64,000 bases of DNA from Symbiodinium natans. Its lineage: Eukaryota > Sar > Dinophyceae > Suessiales > Symbiodiniaceae. Of the stretch, positions 37,840-47,509 are shown piece by piece; the first letter of the stretch is position 1; every line of letters starts with the position of its first letter. A program made the position numbers and the translations under genes. The stretch is from the NCBI GenBank assembly GCA_905221605.1, contig CAJNDS010000005.1:186001-250000 (forward strand), written 5' to 3'. The notes under the pieces were generated by a model. That model made no database searches and was not told the origin of the DNA. It saw only the letters and a list, made by a program, of their open reading frames with translations.

Positions 37840-38439
37840 TTGTCAGCTGGAAGGTGCAGATATGGTCCAAGGCTCAGGATGTTTCCACCTGAGGGCACAT
37901 GCCACGAAAGACAAAGACTCGAGATACTTGAGGCCTGGGCAGATCGTGGGGATGCGACCGCCCACACAGAAAGCAGGCGGAGCCCATCACCCAGAGTGCT
38001 TCATGGTTTGTTGTCAGTTTCTCTGCTTACCATTCGCGACCATGCTCGCGATGCAATAGTCTCGCTGCCTGGCAACGTGAGCCAACAATTGTCCGAACTG
38101 CGGCTGGCCTCATGGCTCAAGTGCCCTCAGAGTCGCCGTCCTCGCCTCTTTGCGCCTCAAGCCATGCCGTTTTCTTTCCCAGATGATTACGGCTATGTGG
38201 TGCTTGCGCACTGCATGCCTTGGATCTCAGCATGCAAGGGTACCGGGGATGTGCATGGCTCTAAACTACCCAAATTCTTCAAAATGCGTTTTCAGAAGCT
38301 CACGCCTGAGGTCCTGGATCTCCAACATGTACCTGACGATCAACGTGGCGAAGATCTCAGATTCAGACCTGAGACACGGCATGGAAGCAGTGCGTTTAGC
38401 ACAGCGTCAGCAGCACCGTGTTTCGAGAAAAGCACTTAA
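37840..38439 (+). CDS. anonymous open frame, 199 codons
   Basis: It includes RQRLEILEAWADRGDATAHT, then AIVSLPGNVSQQLSELRLAS, then FPDDYGYVVLAHCMPWISAC and MRFQKLTPEVLDLQHVPDDQ. Several AG|G sites suggest that only parts are exonic. 'ILEAWADRGDA' faintly recalls the start of fringe-like glycosyltransferase domains, but the evidence is too thin to name it. Confidence 0.35.
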   Translation: MSAGRCRYGPRLRMFPPEGTCHERQRLEILEAWADRGDATAHTESRRSPSPRVLHGLLSVSLLTIRDHARDAIVSLPGNVSQQLSELRLASWLKCPQSRRPRLFAPQAMPFSFPDDYGYVVLAHCMPWISACKGTGDVHGSKLPKFFKMRFQKLTPEVLDLQHVPDDQRGEDLRFRPETRHGSSAFSTASAAPCFEKST

Positions 38440-38876
38440 CAGGTGAAGGCCCGAAAGAAGTACGGAGTCAAGTACCCAGCCCTCTACGTGTCTTGGCATG
38501 TCTTGGCTAAATTTGCCAGTGAAGTGAAGTGAAGTCACGCCTGCTCGAACAAAGCCAAGGCACCTGACAGCCACCCAAACGCTGAGAGTTTCAACAGCGT
38601 GCAGCTGCATGACTGCACATCTGCACACCGTTGCGCGAGCAACACCTGAGCTGACCTCCTCGTTGAATGCCAAAGAGGCGAGCTCATCAGAACACGCTCG
38701 AAAATTGGGCACCGGTACAAATCTTGATGGCCTCTGGCTCAGAAGCACGGGGCGCGGACAAAGTGCATCGAGATATATCGCCATCTCAGTAGATCTCAGT
38801 AGATCTCATGATCCTGGCGAAGCTGAGGCCTTCAACGGCCTTGCGCATCCTAAGTTTGCAGCTTCTTGCGGCATGA

Positions 38877-39152
38877 TCTGGGCATTCGGCCGCATCGTTT
38901 ACGGCGCGCGCCCCAAGAAATCGTGACCAGCGGCCCAAAGCATCTGCAGAAGCTGGAGACTACAACGTCCGAGGCTACGGCTATGCCAAGGGCGGACCAG
39001 AAGGACGCATGGTGGGAGGAATGCACCCCGACAGAACTACGTGTGTGGTTGGACGCCTCGCCGACTCGCTGGCCTCCATACTCAGGCTATCTCACCTTGG
39101 TGACCTCCCTCTCTTGATTGGTGGCTTTGTGCAGCTCGCCTCAGATATATAA
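38877..39152 (+). CDS. anonymous exon without its own ATG
   Basis: The frame reads DYNVRGYGYAKGGPEGRMVG, then GMHPDRTTCVVGRLADSLAS, then ILRLSHLGDLPLLIGGFVQL, up to TAA at 39150-39152. It has a glycine/tyrosine-rich start and a leucine-rich end. The true donor may precede the stop. Not recognised. Confidence 0.4.
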   Translation, partial: SGHSAASFTARAPRNRDQRPKASAEAGDYNVRGYGYAKGGPEGRMVGGMHPDRTTCVVGRLADSLASILRLSHLGDLPLLIGGFVQLASDI

Positions 39153-39212
39153 ATAAGTAAATATGAGTAAATAAATAAAGCAATAAATAAATAAATATAT
39201 ATATATATATAT
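39144..39212. repeat. AAATA / (TA)n tract
   Basis: AAATAAGTAAAT-type repeats followed by (AT)n to 39212. Non-coding, AT-rich. Confidence 0.9.
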
Positions 39213-39214
39213 GT

Positions 39215-40770
39215 ACACGCTTCTGAGTTGCAAGCAAAAAGCCGCTCAGCATCGTTTGGTTCCCGTGGCAAGGACCGCGTATGGGATGATCACTTCCCAG
39301 GGCGCATCATGAGGTGGGAGCGACACGCGCCGCAGATCTGTGTGCAACCCCTGTACAGGTGGATAGTCGTCACATGAGTTACAGACAAAACCGATCAGCC
39401 TACAGCTGCGCGGAGCGCATTGATTCACGGCAGTGGTGGAAAGAGGGCTCGCAGCCAGCTCGTGCTGGAGGGGATGTGGCTGTGCAGCTTCTTTTTGATG
39501 TATGCACGTGCAGTCCGCATGAACAGCCTCCAAACCACAAGATCATGAGAGTCAGTAGACTTTCTGCTGAGCATCCCGTCTCCGAGGCCACCCGATCCGT
39601 GCCACTTCCGCTGGTGTGCCCTGACAGAAGGGTGGATCCTGGCCCTGGTATGGGGAACAGCCCAGACAGCCTGCCCCAAGTCCTCAGGGTGCTCACATAC
39701 TGACCATTATTATAATCATGTGTTTGCTTTATTATAGCATTTTTGGCTTGGGCCTTCCTCGCCACTGAGGCGCCCCAGCGGTTCGGCTAGATCATGAGCG
39801 GTCGATGCATGTCGACGCCTCGACTCTCGACAGGGTACAAAACTGTACCTGAATCCAAGAAGGAGGATGCCTAAATGACCCCGGAGCCTAACATTGCTTG
39901 CCAAGATCTGAGGAAGGTATCTGAGTCTAGTTGCATTCAACCTGACATTCCTACGCAGCGCGTACCTAAGACCTAAGATCCAAGATCCGGTATGTCACTG
40001 TCCACCTTCTACTTTCTTCTTCTCCGTTCTACAAACTATATCTAGCTGTTTCGCCGCCGAATCTAAAAGAAGGGTCCTTGAAGGTCCCAGTCGCGGTAGA
40101 GACTTCTGCACGGAAGTGTTAGCCAAAGCTGCCATGTGAATACTTCGCGCATCGGCATAAGCATCATGTGACGCCAAACGCTTTACGCCCAAAGAGCAGC
40201 TCACTTCACATGGCCAGCTTCCCCAGTGCATGTGAAGTTGCTTGCTTACGTCTCGCAACCAAAGACATCTATCCTGCACTCTCAAGAATCTTCAACACAG
40301 CCAGTGATATCTCGCGTTCGTGCTTGCAGCTTGAATTGATTTGGACGCCACACCCCAAACAGGGGCTGTGGTGACCTTTGCCGCCGTTTATTGCCATTCC
40401 CACAAAGACGAAGTGTCATCCAGTGCTCGAGGCAGATAAACGCAGGATGTATCACCCATAGACGCTCCAATGGCTTACTTGCCCAATTCGTTCTCCGAGT
40501 ATCTCTCAAGGCAAAGGGCGCACCCTTGGGACTCCGGCACTGTGGCTTGATCCCCCTCGCACCATGAGTTGCTTGCTTGGTCTTCGGCATAGATTTCGCA
40601 TTCTACGCGTTCTTGGAGAGTTCGCATGCTGATTGGCTCAAGCAGTGACAGCTGAAAGCTTGTTGATTCGGCCTTCATGAAGAATGAGTCATGACAAATA
40701 GTAGCCAGCCAACCATGAGCCTCACACGCATTACCTACATTACCTTGTGCAGCCTAACACCTACGCCCCG
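39215..40770. other. no firmly supported gene
   Basis: Open frames occur on both strands at 39246-39765 and neither has domain or splice support. Confidence 0.35.
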
Positions 40771-40775
40771 ACCCT

Positions 40776-40800
40776 GAACCCTAAACCCCTAAACCCTAAG
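40776..40800. repeat. short telomere-like block
   Basis: Three CCCTAAA-type units. One of several scattered telomere-like blocks. Confidence 0.7.
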
Positions 40801-40904
40801 CCATGCGTGAGTTTGCGATTGCTAAGATGGTGACGCACCTCACGCATGGCGCTTCTCCAAGGACTGCAACCAAAGTCGGTCACCGGAGATATCACAAGTT
40901 TCCT

Positions 40905-41019
40905 GTGGGTTTTACGAAAGTGAGGGACCCCTAATAGAATCCCCAAATAGATAGTAGGATTCCATTGTATTCTGGACCCCAATTAGGGGTCCCCCCCCCC
41001 CCCGATTTCGGAGACCACC
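40905..41019. mobile_element. small foldback element, family 1 (copy c)
   Basis: The left arm TGTGGGTTTTACGAAA with GGGACCCCTAAT pairs with the right part GGACCCCAATTAGGGGTCCC and GATTTCGGAGACCAC. The inner ATCCCCAAATAG motif is shared with copies a, b and d. The right arm carries a C run. Confidence 0.65.
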
Positions 41020-41210
41020 ATGTAGAGATCTTGCTGGTGCAGGATTGTCATGTACACGGTGCCTCTCGGAGGTGCGCAGCCCTGATCACTAAGGTGATTT
41101 GGGGGTAGTATAATGAGGCCTATACTAGTTTGGAGTATATTAAGGGAACCCCCCTATGTTTAGAAAGACCCATTTCGGGCTCCGGAGAGTTCAGGATGAG
41201 CGTTCTCCTG

Positions 41211-41344
41211 CAGGTGCTGCTTCTTCGGCAGCGGCTTCCAGGTGGGTTGGTTGGCCCTCCGAGTCGTTCTCCAGCATGACAAGCCAGTGGCAGAGGTGCA
41301 TCGAAATTGCCTTCCAGCTTTCGGCCGCGAGGATACGCATGGCA
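41211..41344 (+). CDS. possible upstream exon of the J-domain gene
   Basis: Bounded by CTGCAG|G and GGCAG|GC, the frame reads ASRWVGWPSESFSSMTSQWQ and then RCIEIAFQLSAARIRMA. It may be an N-terminal exon of the gene whose J-domain follows; phase to 41463 is not proven. Confidence 0.35.
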
Positions 41345-41462
41345 GGCAACGGGTGCTGTTTGCAAGTCGCGTGTGGGACATCAATCAAGTAAACATGTGA
41401 CCAGAGATGTTGAAGACTAGTGCAGCACACTACATCATTGCGTGCACAGTGCGCTTATGCAG

Positions 41463-42045
41463 GCTCCAAAGGTCAACTGCTATGCCCTTCTCGGTACTCG
41501 GCTCAGCAACACCTGCACACCGCCAGCTCTTTCACGCGCAGCGCGCTGGACATCGCTGGACGCTACAGGTGTTCCCGAGACGGCCACTGTAGAGGACATC
41601 AGGAAGGCTTACTTGCTGCGTCGGGGGGCCTCGGCGATCTTAGCTTGAGCTCCGCCCAGAGTCCTTTCCTTTGAGGTGCTAAGTCTGCTCATCCGGATGT
41701 CGCTGGCTCCAGCCTCTCGCTCAGTTTCCGTTGGACCACTTTGGCATTCCTCAGCTTCTGATGCCGTTGCCATTTGCGCATGCAAAGGGTAGGACAACAA
41801 GCAATTCGAACGCAGGCTCGCACAGCATGGTGCAGCTGAATCTGTGTCACGGCCCTACATGCCCATGATGTTCACGTCCAAGTGAAGAGCTCTCGTGTCA
41901 AACGGATGGATTTGGGGGAGGGGGAGGGAGTGATATGTCTCGCGAAGTTTTGTTGCAGCTTTTTGGATGACATTCGGGGAAAGCGTGGAAGGCTATGAGG
42001 CTCTCACGCAGAAACGGCGCGAGTATGATGCTGCCAAAGGAACAG
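41463..42045 (+). CDS. J-domain (DnaJ/Hsp40-like) protein, four exons
   Basis: J-domain proteins stimulate Hsp70 ATPase through the HPD motif. Exons 41463-41493 (APKVNCYALL), 41569-41619 (VPETATVEDIRKAYLL), 41676-41711 (AKSAHPDVAGS) and 41959-42045 (TFGESVEGYEALTQKRREYD) join in phase. They give YALLGVPETAT..KAYLLRAKSAHPD..YEAL..KRREYD, covering helices I to IV. Donors are GT, GT, GC and GC. HPDV resembles bacterial or organellar type J-proteins, so a mitochondrial or plastid role is possible (inference). No glycine/phenylalanine or zinc-finger region was seen. Confidence 0.75.
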
Positions 42046-42111
42046 GCCTGGGTGATGTGATGCTTTGGTTTATTGATTTAGTACAATTTGGGAATTCCTG
42101 TGTTCTGGCAG

Positions 42112-42520
42112 GTCGGAAAGCTTCGACTTCAAGCGCACGTGCTTCCTCCTCCTCTTCCACCACAAACACTCGAGAAGCCTGGTGGCCATTGCCTCGAAGG
42201 CGATAAGGCTAATGCCACGGGATGCAAACGATTTGTGCAAACGCCTGATGCTGTATAGTTGGTATGTGAGAAACATTGAGAAATTCAAGGGATCCAGTCG
42301 TGGAACTTCCATGGAGTTGGGGCTGCAAGTCATTCGGACCAAGGCGCGCGCAAGGCGGTTTCGATGACTACCAGGATGCTGCACTGTATGCGACCTGTCC
42401 CGTGCTGGCGCTCATGTCGACACGAGCAGGACGAGGATGACTTCTATCCGTTCCACTTCCAAGACTTCGCGGAGAAGAAGTGGCGCACGAACCCTACTGG
42501 CTCTGATGCTGTAGGTCGCG
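42112..42520 (+). CDS. downstream exons of the J-domain gene, frame unclear
   Basis: Following CAG|G at 42112 one frame reads SESFDFKRTCFLLLFHHKHS, then SLVAIASKAIRLMPRDANDL. About 42360-42425 another reads FDDYQDAALYATCPVLALMS. A third, from about 42418, reads DEDDFYPFHFQDFAEKKWRT. All look coding, but the last two meet within a few bases in different frames, suggesting a one-base frameshift, an error, or an unseen splice. A further candidate (42596-42805) reads CFRDLMGFTPGRPAWEDFAN. Confidence 0.45.
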
Positions 42521-43136
42521 CTTGAAAGTAATGCGAGAGCACTCTGCGTAACGCGAGGCCCAAGAAGAGACAATGGGAGACGCCGCGGCCCAAGTATGCC
42601 GGTCAGGTCAATGAACATGCTGCGAACATGCTTCCGGGATCTTATGGGTTTCACCCCAGGACGGCCTGCCTGGGAAGACTTCGCAAACATGTGGGATGAA
42701 GGTGTGGCGTCCCTAGCGTCCAGCTGCGCGTTCCATCAGTCGAACGCCCGGAATGAGTCAGTGCACCTTGAGGACGTAAGGAATATTAGGCACCTGATAA
42801 TCTGATCCCTTACAGGGTTATGTCGGGGGATATGATATACCGGACCTACAAATGGACTCCTTAGTTCCCAACGGAGTGCTTGAATCGAGGAATTCGAGAG
42901 TCGAGATCGAGGCTGGCATCTGTCTGCTCATGGCTTGGTGCTGTTGATTCCCAATAGCCTCGCCGCAGACTTGGTATGACCATCAAAGACTCGCACTCCT
43001 CTTGATGTCTTAGTACCATCGTGATTCATGACAAGTCTTGTGAGTCAGAAGAGCAACACGCCCTGCCATCAGTCTGTCAGGGCCGCGGAATAAGCGTGGC
43101 CGCCGAGCTTCAAGGCACCTTCATAAGATGTTGGTT

Positions 43137-43180
43137 AGTGTTTAGGGTTTAGGGAGTAGGATTTAGGGTTTAGGGGCAGG
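43137..43180. repeat. TTTAGGG telomere-like block
   Basis: About four TTTAGGG/TTAGGG-type units in + orientation. With the CCCTAAA-oriented block at 43499-43524 it forms a facing pair around 43181-43498. Confidence 0.75.
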
Positions 43181-44040
43181 ATTTGCAAGTTGTTCATTGC
43201 GATGCCTGTGAAATATAGAGCCTTCGGAAGATAAATGAATGTCATGTTTGGTGATTTGCTGGGGTTGCTGGGGAAGTTTTTGGAGGTTGTTGGTATACTT
43301 TGTTATAGGGGAAGTGTTTTTTGTCTGCGACTATCTGTCTTTGGCAAAACCCAAAAACCCTCGGGGACTTCGTGCGTTGTCAACTTAGGGAAGTTTACGT
43401 GAGTAGTTCTGAGCATGTCCATGTCGCTCGGAGATGTTTTGGGAGTTTCATGTTGTGCACCGCAAGTGACTTATATATTTATATATAGGTACATAGATTT
43501 AATCCTAAACCCGAAGCCCTAAACCTTATGCAGCTCATACAGCAAAATTCACGGGCCACGTTGGTTCAGTCAACGAAAATGCGTTTAGATCATAAACATA
43601 TCGCGTCAGTCGACGGGGAAAGTCATTGTAGTTCGGGGTCAAATGCAGTCCGTAGATTTGTTACGTCGGAACCATTGACTTTTTTGTTAAACATCGCTAT
43701 TTCGGTCTAACTTATGCAGTTATCAAGTAACTGTTAAGTCGAACCCTTGAATATGTTAGCTTCCCCTTCAATGTAAAGTAAGCGTTAGCTTAAGAAATGC
43801 ATTCTAATGCACCTTTCACACGTGGGCTGCAGTTTGACTGCATGAACTTACAAGTACCTCGCTCGCCGTTTCATGAAGTAGACTTCTATGAGTTCAATCT
43901 GCAACATTCACAAATTTAACGTGGTTGTCTTATTGAAGCTGGTCAAGGTTTTAACTTTATGAAGTATGTCAAGTTGGCGACACTTTAGTTTAGACAATGG
44001 GCAGAAGAAATCGCCCCTAAGTTATGTAGATTTCCCGAAA
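43181..44040. other. AT-rich stretch without gene
   Basis: Base composition shifts to AT-rich relative to the GC-rich surroundings. It includes a CCCTAAA-type block at 43499-43524 and TATATAT sequence near 43472-43488. No exon is supported until 44050. Confidence 0.5.
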
Positions 44041-44049
44041 TTAATTAAG

Positions 44050-44763
44050 GAGTTTGAAGAGTTCTTGCGAGAGCCCTCTGACCCCCAAGACAGGAAAGTG
44101 GACTGGAGCAGCGACGAGGATGAGGCCAGGCCCGGTACTGTTTGGGCTCCTTGCGGCAAAGGGTCGCAATTTTTTTGCTTAAAAGGCCAGCAATCTCTAA
44201 GTTTCAAAGCCTTTGGCAGCAAAATGAACCTTTAAACCCAGGGAGCTCTGAAGTGTGCAGGAGATGGACTGGCGAAGGCCTCGGGGCGCGAGCCAAGCGC
44301 GGAGCCAACACTGGCCTCCGCCTCGGCGCTGGCACTCTATTCGACAGGTTTTTTACATGCACTTCCAGCATCCTGTTTGTGTGGAGTTGAGATGCGTGCG
44401 GCATTCACTCCGGCTCGCCACGCTGCAGGCAAGAATCGTCATCCAGCGAGGCTCGCTAAACTCCTTGGTCGCCTTAGTGCCACCCTCGCTTTTTGCAGTT
44501 GTGGTTTGTACCAGGATGAACGTGAAGAGGCATTTCAGCCAGGCCTGGGTGTGACAGCCTTGCAGAAGCTGCACATCAGCTGCAACACTGCTGCAGTTGA
44601 GACAGGAGGCCGACAGGTGGACACCCCAACAGAGCTGTGGGTGCGCCGCAGATCGTTACACAACACGCCCTTATCGTTGTTTTTTGTTTGTCTAAGTCCC
44701 CTGTGTGTGCGTCAGGTGGAAGTCTTCCAGCGGGGGCGCAACACGATGCTACCTAAGCTGGAC
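44050..44763 (+). CDS. acidic anonymous gene, four phase-matched exons
   Basis: Exons 44050-44129 (EFEEFLREPSDPQDRKVDWS, SDEDEA), 44261-44347 (RWTGEGLGARAKRGANTGLR, LGAGTLFD), 44392-44428 (CVRHSLRLATLQ) and 44716-44763 (VEVFQRGRNTMLPKL). Junction 1 completes Arg (AG|G) after a GC donor; junction 2 completes Arg (AG|A) after GT; junction 3 is phase 0 after GC. The acidic Ser/Asp/Glu stretch followed by a basic Gly/Arg segment suggests a nucleic-acid or chaperone-associated protein, which is inference. It lies between two J-domain genes on the same strand. Confidence 0.55.
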
Positions 44764-45155
44764 TGAGACAAGCGCAATGTTTGCACACTCGGATGCCTTG
44801 GGCCTTTCGATGCCTCTCTCAGGCGATGGGACGTGGTTGGCGGAGGATACTCGAAGCCGGGTGCCCAAGATGCAACGCCAAGCCTCGTGGAAGTGTAAAC
44901 CAATCATGTGTCGTCATGGCGCTGCGTGGTTCTGTGCCTCAGCTCAAGAACTTTGAAACTTGTCGCATGCACTCCAATCAACATGATGCTTTAGCCGATC
45001 GCTGCCGGAAAGGTCATGCTTAACTGCTTAGCCACTGGCTGCACATCCCTTGCAGCTACGTTCAGAACATCTGCAGGCTGTGAGCACGGGCAGCCTCATG
45101 ACTCTTCCCCAAACCCAACGGCCACAAGCATGTCCTGACAAGGCTTAGGAAAGCA

Positions 45156-47506
45156 ATGGGTCAGGAAGGTGCGGTCAGCCACTATGTCTTACTGGGTGTG
45201 GGACATACGGCCTCTCAAGAGGAGGTCAAGAAGGCACATCGCCTTCTGGCTCTCAAATGGCATCCTGACAAGGCAGGGTGTGTAGCTCGGGTTCTCAAAC
45301 GGTCTTTAGGTCTCAGCGCATGTCCCCAAATAACACACGTTGGGTGCTCGGTCCTTGGCAACTCACGATCGCTTGTGTTTTGCCATCCCTCGTCTTGGCC
45401 AGAAAATGAGTCCGAGGCCTCAACGGTCTGAGAATTCAATTGGATCTTTGGCCGGTGCTTGAAATCGTGACGCCTTGTGTGAAGTCGTACCTTTGTGCGT
45501 GCACCCTCGGGGGCATCCATTCCAAACGAGATCTGCAAACCAGCATGGGCCCACCTTAAAATCACTTGAAGTTGTATCTCTGCGTCTTCACGCTGGGATG
45601 GGGGTTCTTTCTGGGTATGTTTTTTATTTTGGTTTTTTTGGGGTGTTTTTTTTGGTTTTCTCAACCCTAAACCTTAAACCCTAAATCCTAAACCCTAAGC
45701 CCTAAAACCCTAAAACCCTAAAACCCTAAAACCCTAAAACCCTAAAACCCTAAAACCCTAAAGCCCTAAAACCCTAAAACCCTAAAGCCCTAAAGCCCTA
45801 AAGCCTTAAAACCCTAAAACCCTAAAACCCTAAAACCCTAAAACCCTAAAACCCTAAAACCCTAACTCCTAACCCCTAAAACCCTAAAACCCTAAAACCC
45901 TAAAACCCTAAAACCCTAAAACCCTAACCCCTAACCCGTAAACCCTAAACCCTAAACCCAAAAACATACCCTAAACCCAAAAACATACCCTAAACCCAAA
46001 AACTTACCCTAAGCCCAAAAACATACCCCAAAAAACACCCCAAAAAAACCTGGCTCCTTCACGCTGCGGGGAAGCATGCCAACCGAGCCTTGCTAAGAAG
46101 CATTGACCTACCTTGAATGAAGAAGTCACTTGACTTCGGGCACATGGATTCACCTCACATCGTTGATGTTGTATTTCTGCGCCACCCTGCGGGAAAGTCA
46201 TAGCCATATAGCACGGCCAGCCCAACCAGCAGTCAGTTCCCTTACCCGAGCTCGCGTTGTTTGTGGGGTCCTGAGTCTTGGGTGTTAATGGCGTAAGGGC
46301 AACGTTTAGCCCCACATTACGTCAGCTCATCACACAGCGACATCAGTAAATGCTCCCGCTCCTTACCCTCGATTTTCGCTTTCATCACCCCAGTTTCGCA
46401 AGAGCACACGCCATTGAATCGAACTGGTGCAGGTGGACGATCCGGCGGATGAGATTGCCGTCCGTGTGGCAACACAGCAGTTCCAACTTCTACAGGCAGC
46501 CTATGAGGTGTTGTCCGACCCACAAAAGCGTCGCACATACGATGACAGCTTAGGGCTACTGGGAGCACCATCCTCCTCCAAGCCGCACGTCCGCACATCT
46601 CCCTCCACAGCAAGCTGGGTGCACAGTGATGCCGCCCGGATCCATGTGCCTAGCGAAGTGCCGTCCATAGCTGCTGCCGTTGATCGACTCTCTATCAGCG
46701 GAGGTGAGATCCTCGTGGCTGCCGGAACGTATCACGGCCTGATCGTCATTTCCAAGCCACTTGTGCGGATCATCTGCAAGTCACCTGACAAGGCGGTCAT
46801 CAGAGGCCAGGTCGTATTCAGGGAATGTGCGGGCGGCGCCCAGCTGAGTGGCTTCACCATAGACGCATCATGCAACGGTGGCGCCATTGACTTGAAGGGA
46901 GTCGCGGGGAGAATCCAGATTGACCACTGCGACGTTCGAAACGATGCATCTGCTGGAATTGTGATGGAAGGCTGCTCGGGAGATACTTCTATTCAGCATT
47001 GTCGCGTGCATAGCTGCAAATACGACGGTTTGGGCCTCCACCTCCTCAAAGGAGACACAACTCACACTGGCTCCTTGTGCATTGAGAAATGCACTTTCGA
47101 GGACAACGGCTATGACGGACTCTACTTGGGAGACCCTCGCTTCAGTGCGCGCCTGCACGAAAGCTCTGTTCTCCGAAACCATCGCTATGGCGTACTCGTC
47201 CGCGGTACAGACTTCTCAATGGAAGGCTGCACCTTCACTGAGAATGTGCAGGAGCAAGTGAAAATGGAGGCCTTTGTGCACAAGGAAAACCCTCGTGGTA
47301 CTCAGCGGATTGGGAAGGCTAGGGAAGTTTCTGCAGAACTACCAGAAGGTTGGCGCGCTTTTCGCAACTCGGAGGGGCTCGTCTACTATTACCACATGGC
47401 CTCCGGAACAACAAGATGGTCCGTTCCTGGCAAAGATGATGGCGTTGAGCCTGAGCCTCTACCACTACCTGAAGCTGCACCCAAGAAGCGCAGCAAGTGG
47501 AGCTAA
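45156..47506 (+). CDS. J-domain / right-handed beta-helix / WW fusion protein
   Basis: Two exons, 45156-45272 and 46433-47506, separated by a GC-AG intron, encode 396 residues. Residues about 8-68 form a J-domain: [29 protein letters not shown] (HPD present), then [20 protein letters not shown]. The intron falls right after HPDK. Residues about 85-290 hold repeated turns of parallel beta-helix type ([78 protein letters not shown]). About 315-345 is a WW domain ([21 protein letters not shown]). The tail is basic (KKRSKWS). The ATG sits eight bases after an AG that could accept a spliced leader. It appears intact. The likely role is a co-chaperone adaptor; the beta-helix substrate is unknown. 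Confidence 0.9.
45612..46050. repeat. telomere-like array with inverted flanking arms, in an intron
   Basis: 45661-45960 is a nearly continuous array of CCCTAAA and, mostly, the 8-bp unit CCCTAAAA, degrading into CCCTAAACCCAAAAACATA units to about 46015. The left flank (45612-45657, GGGTATGTTTTTTATTTTGG, GGGGTGTTTTTTTTGG) is the inverse of the right flank (46016-46050, ACATACCCCAAAAAACACCC, CAAAAAAACC). The whole block lies inside the 1,160-nt intron of the J-domain/beta-helix/WW gene. Confidence 0.9.
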
Positions 47507-47509
47507 GCC

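Noticed and set aside
37840..38439. Assignment to a fringe-like glycosyltransferase
   Set aside because: Only one short segment (ILEAWADRGDA) is suggestive; no DxD-type motif in the expected context was found, so it is left unnamed.
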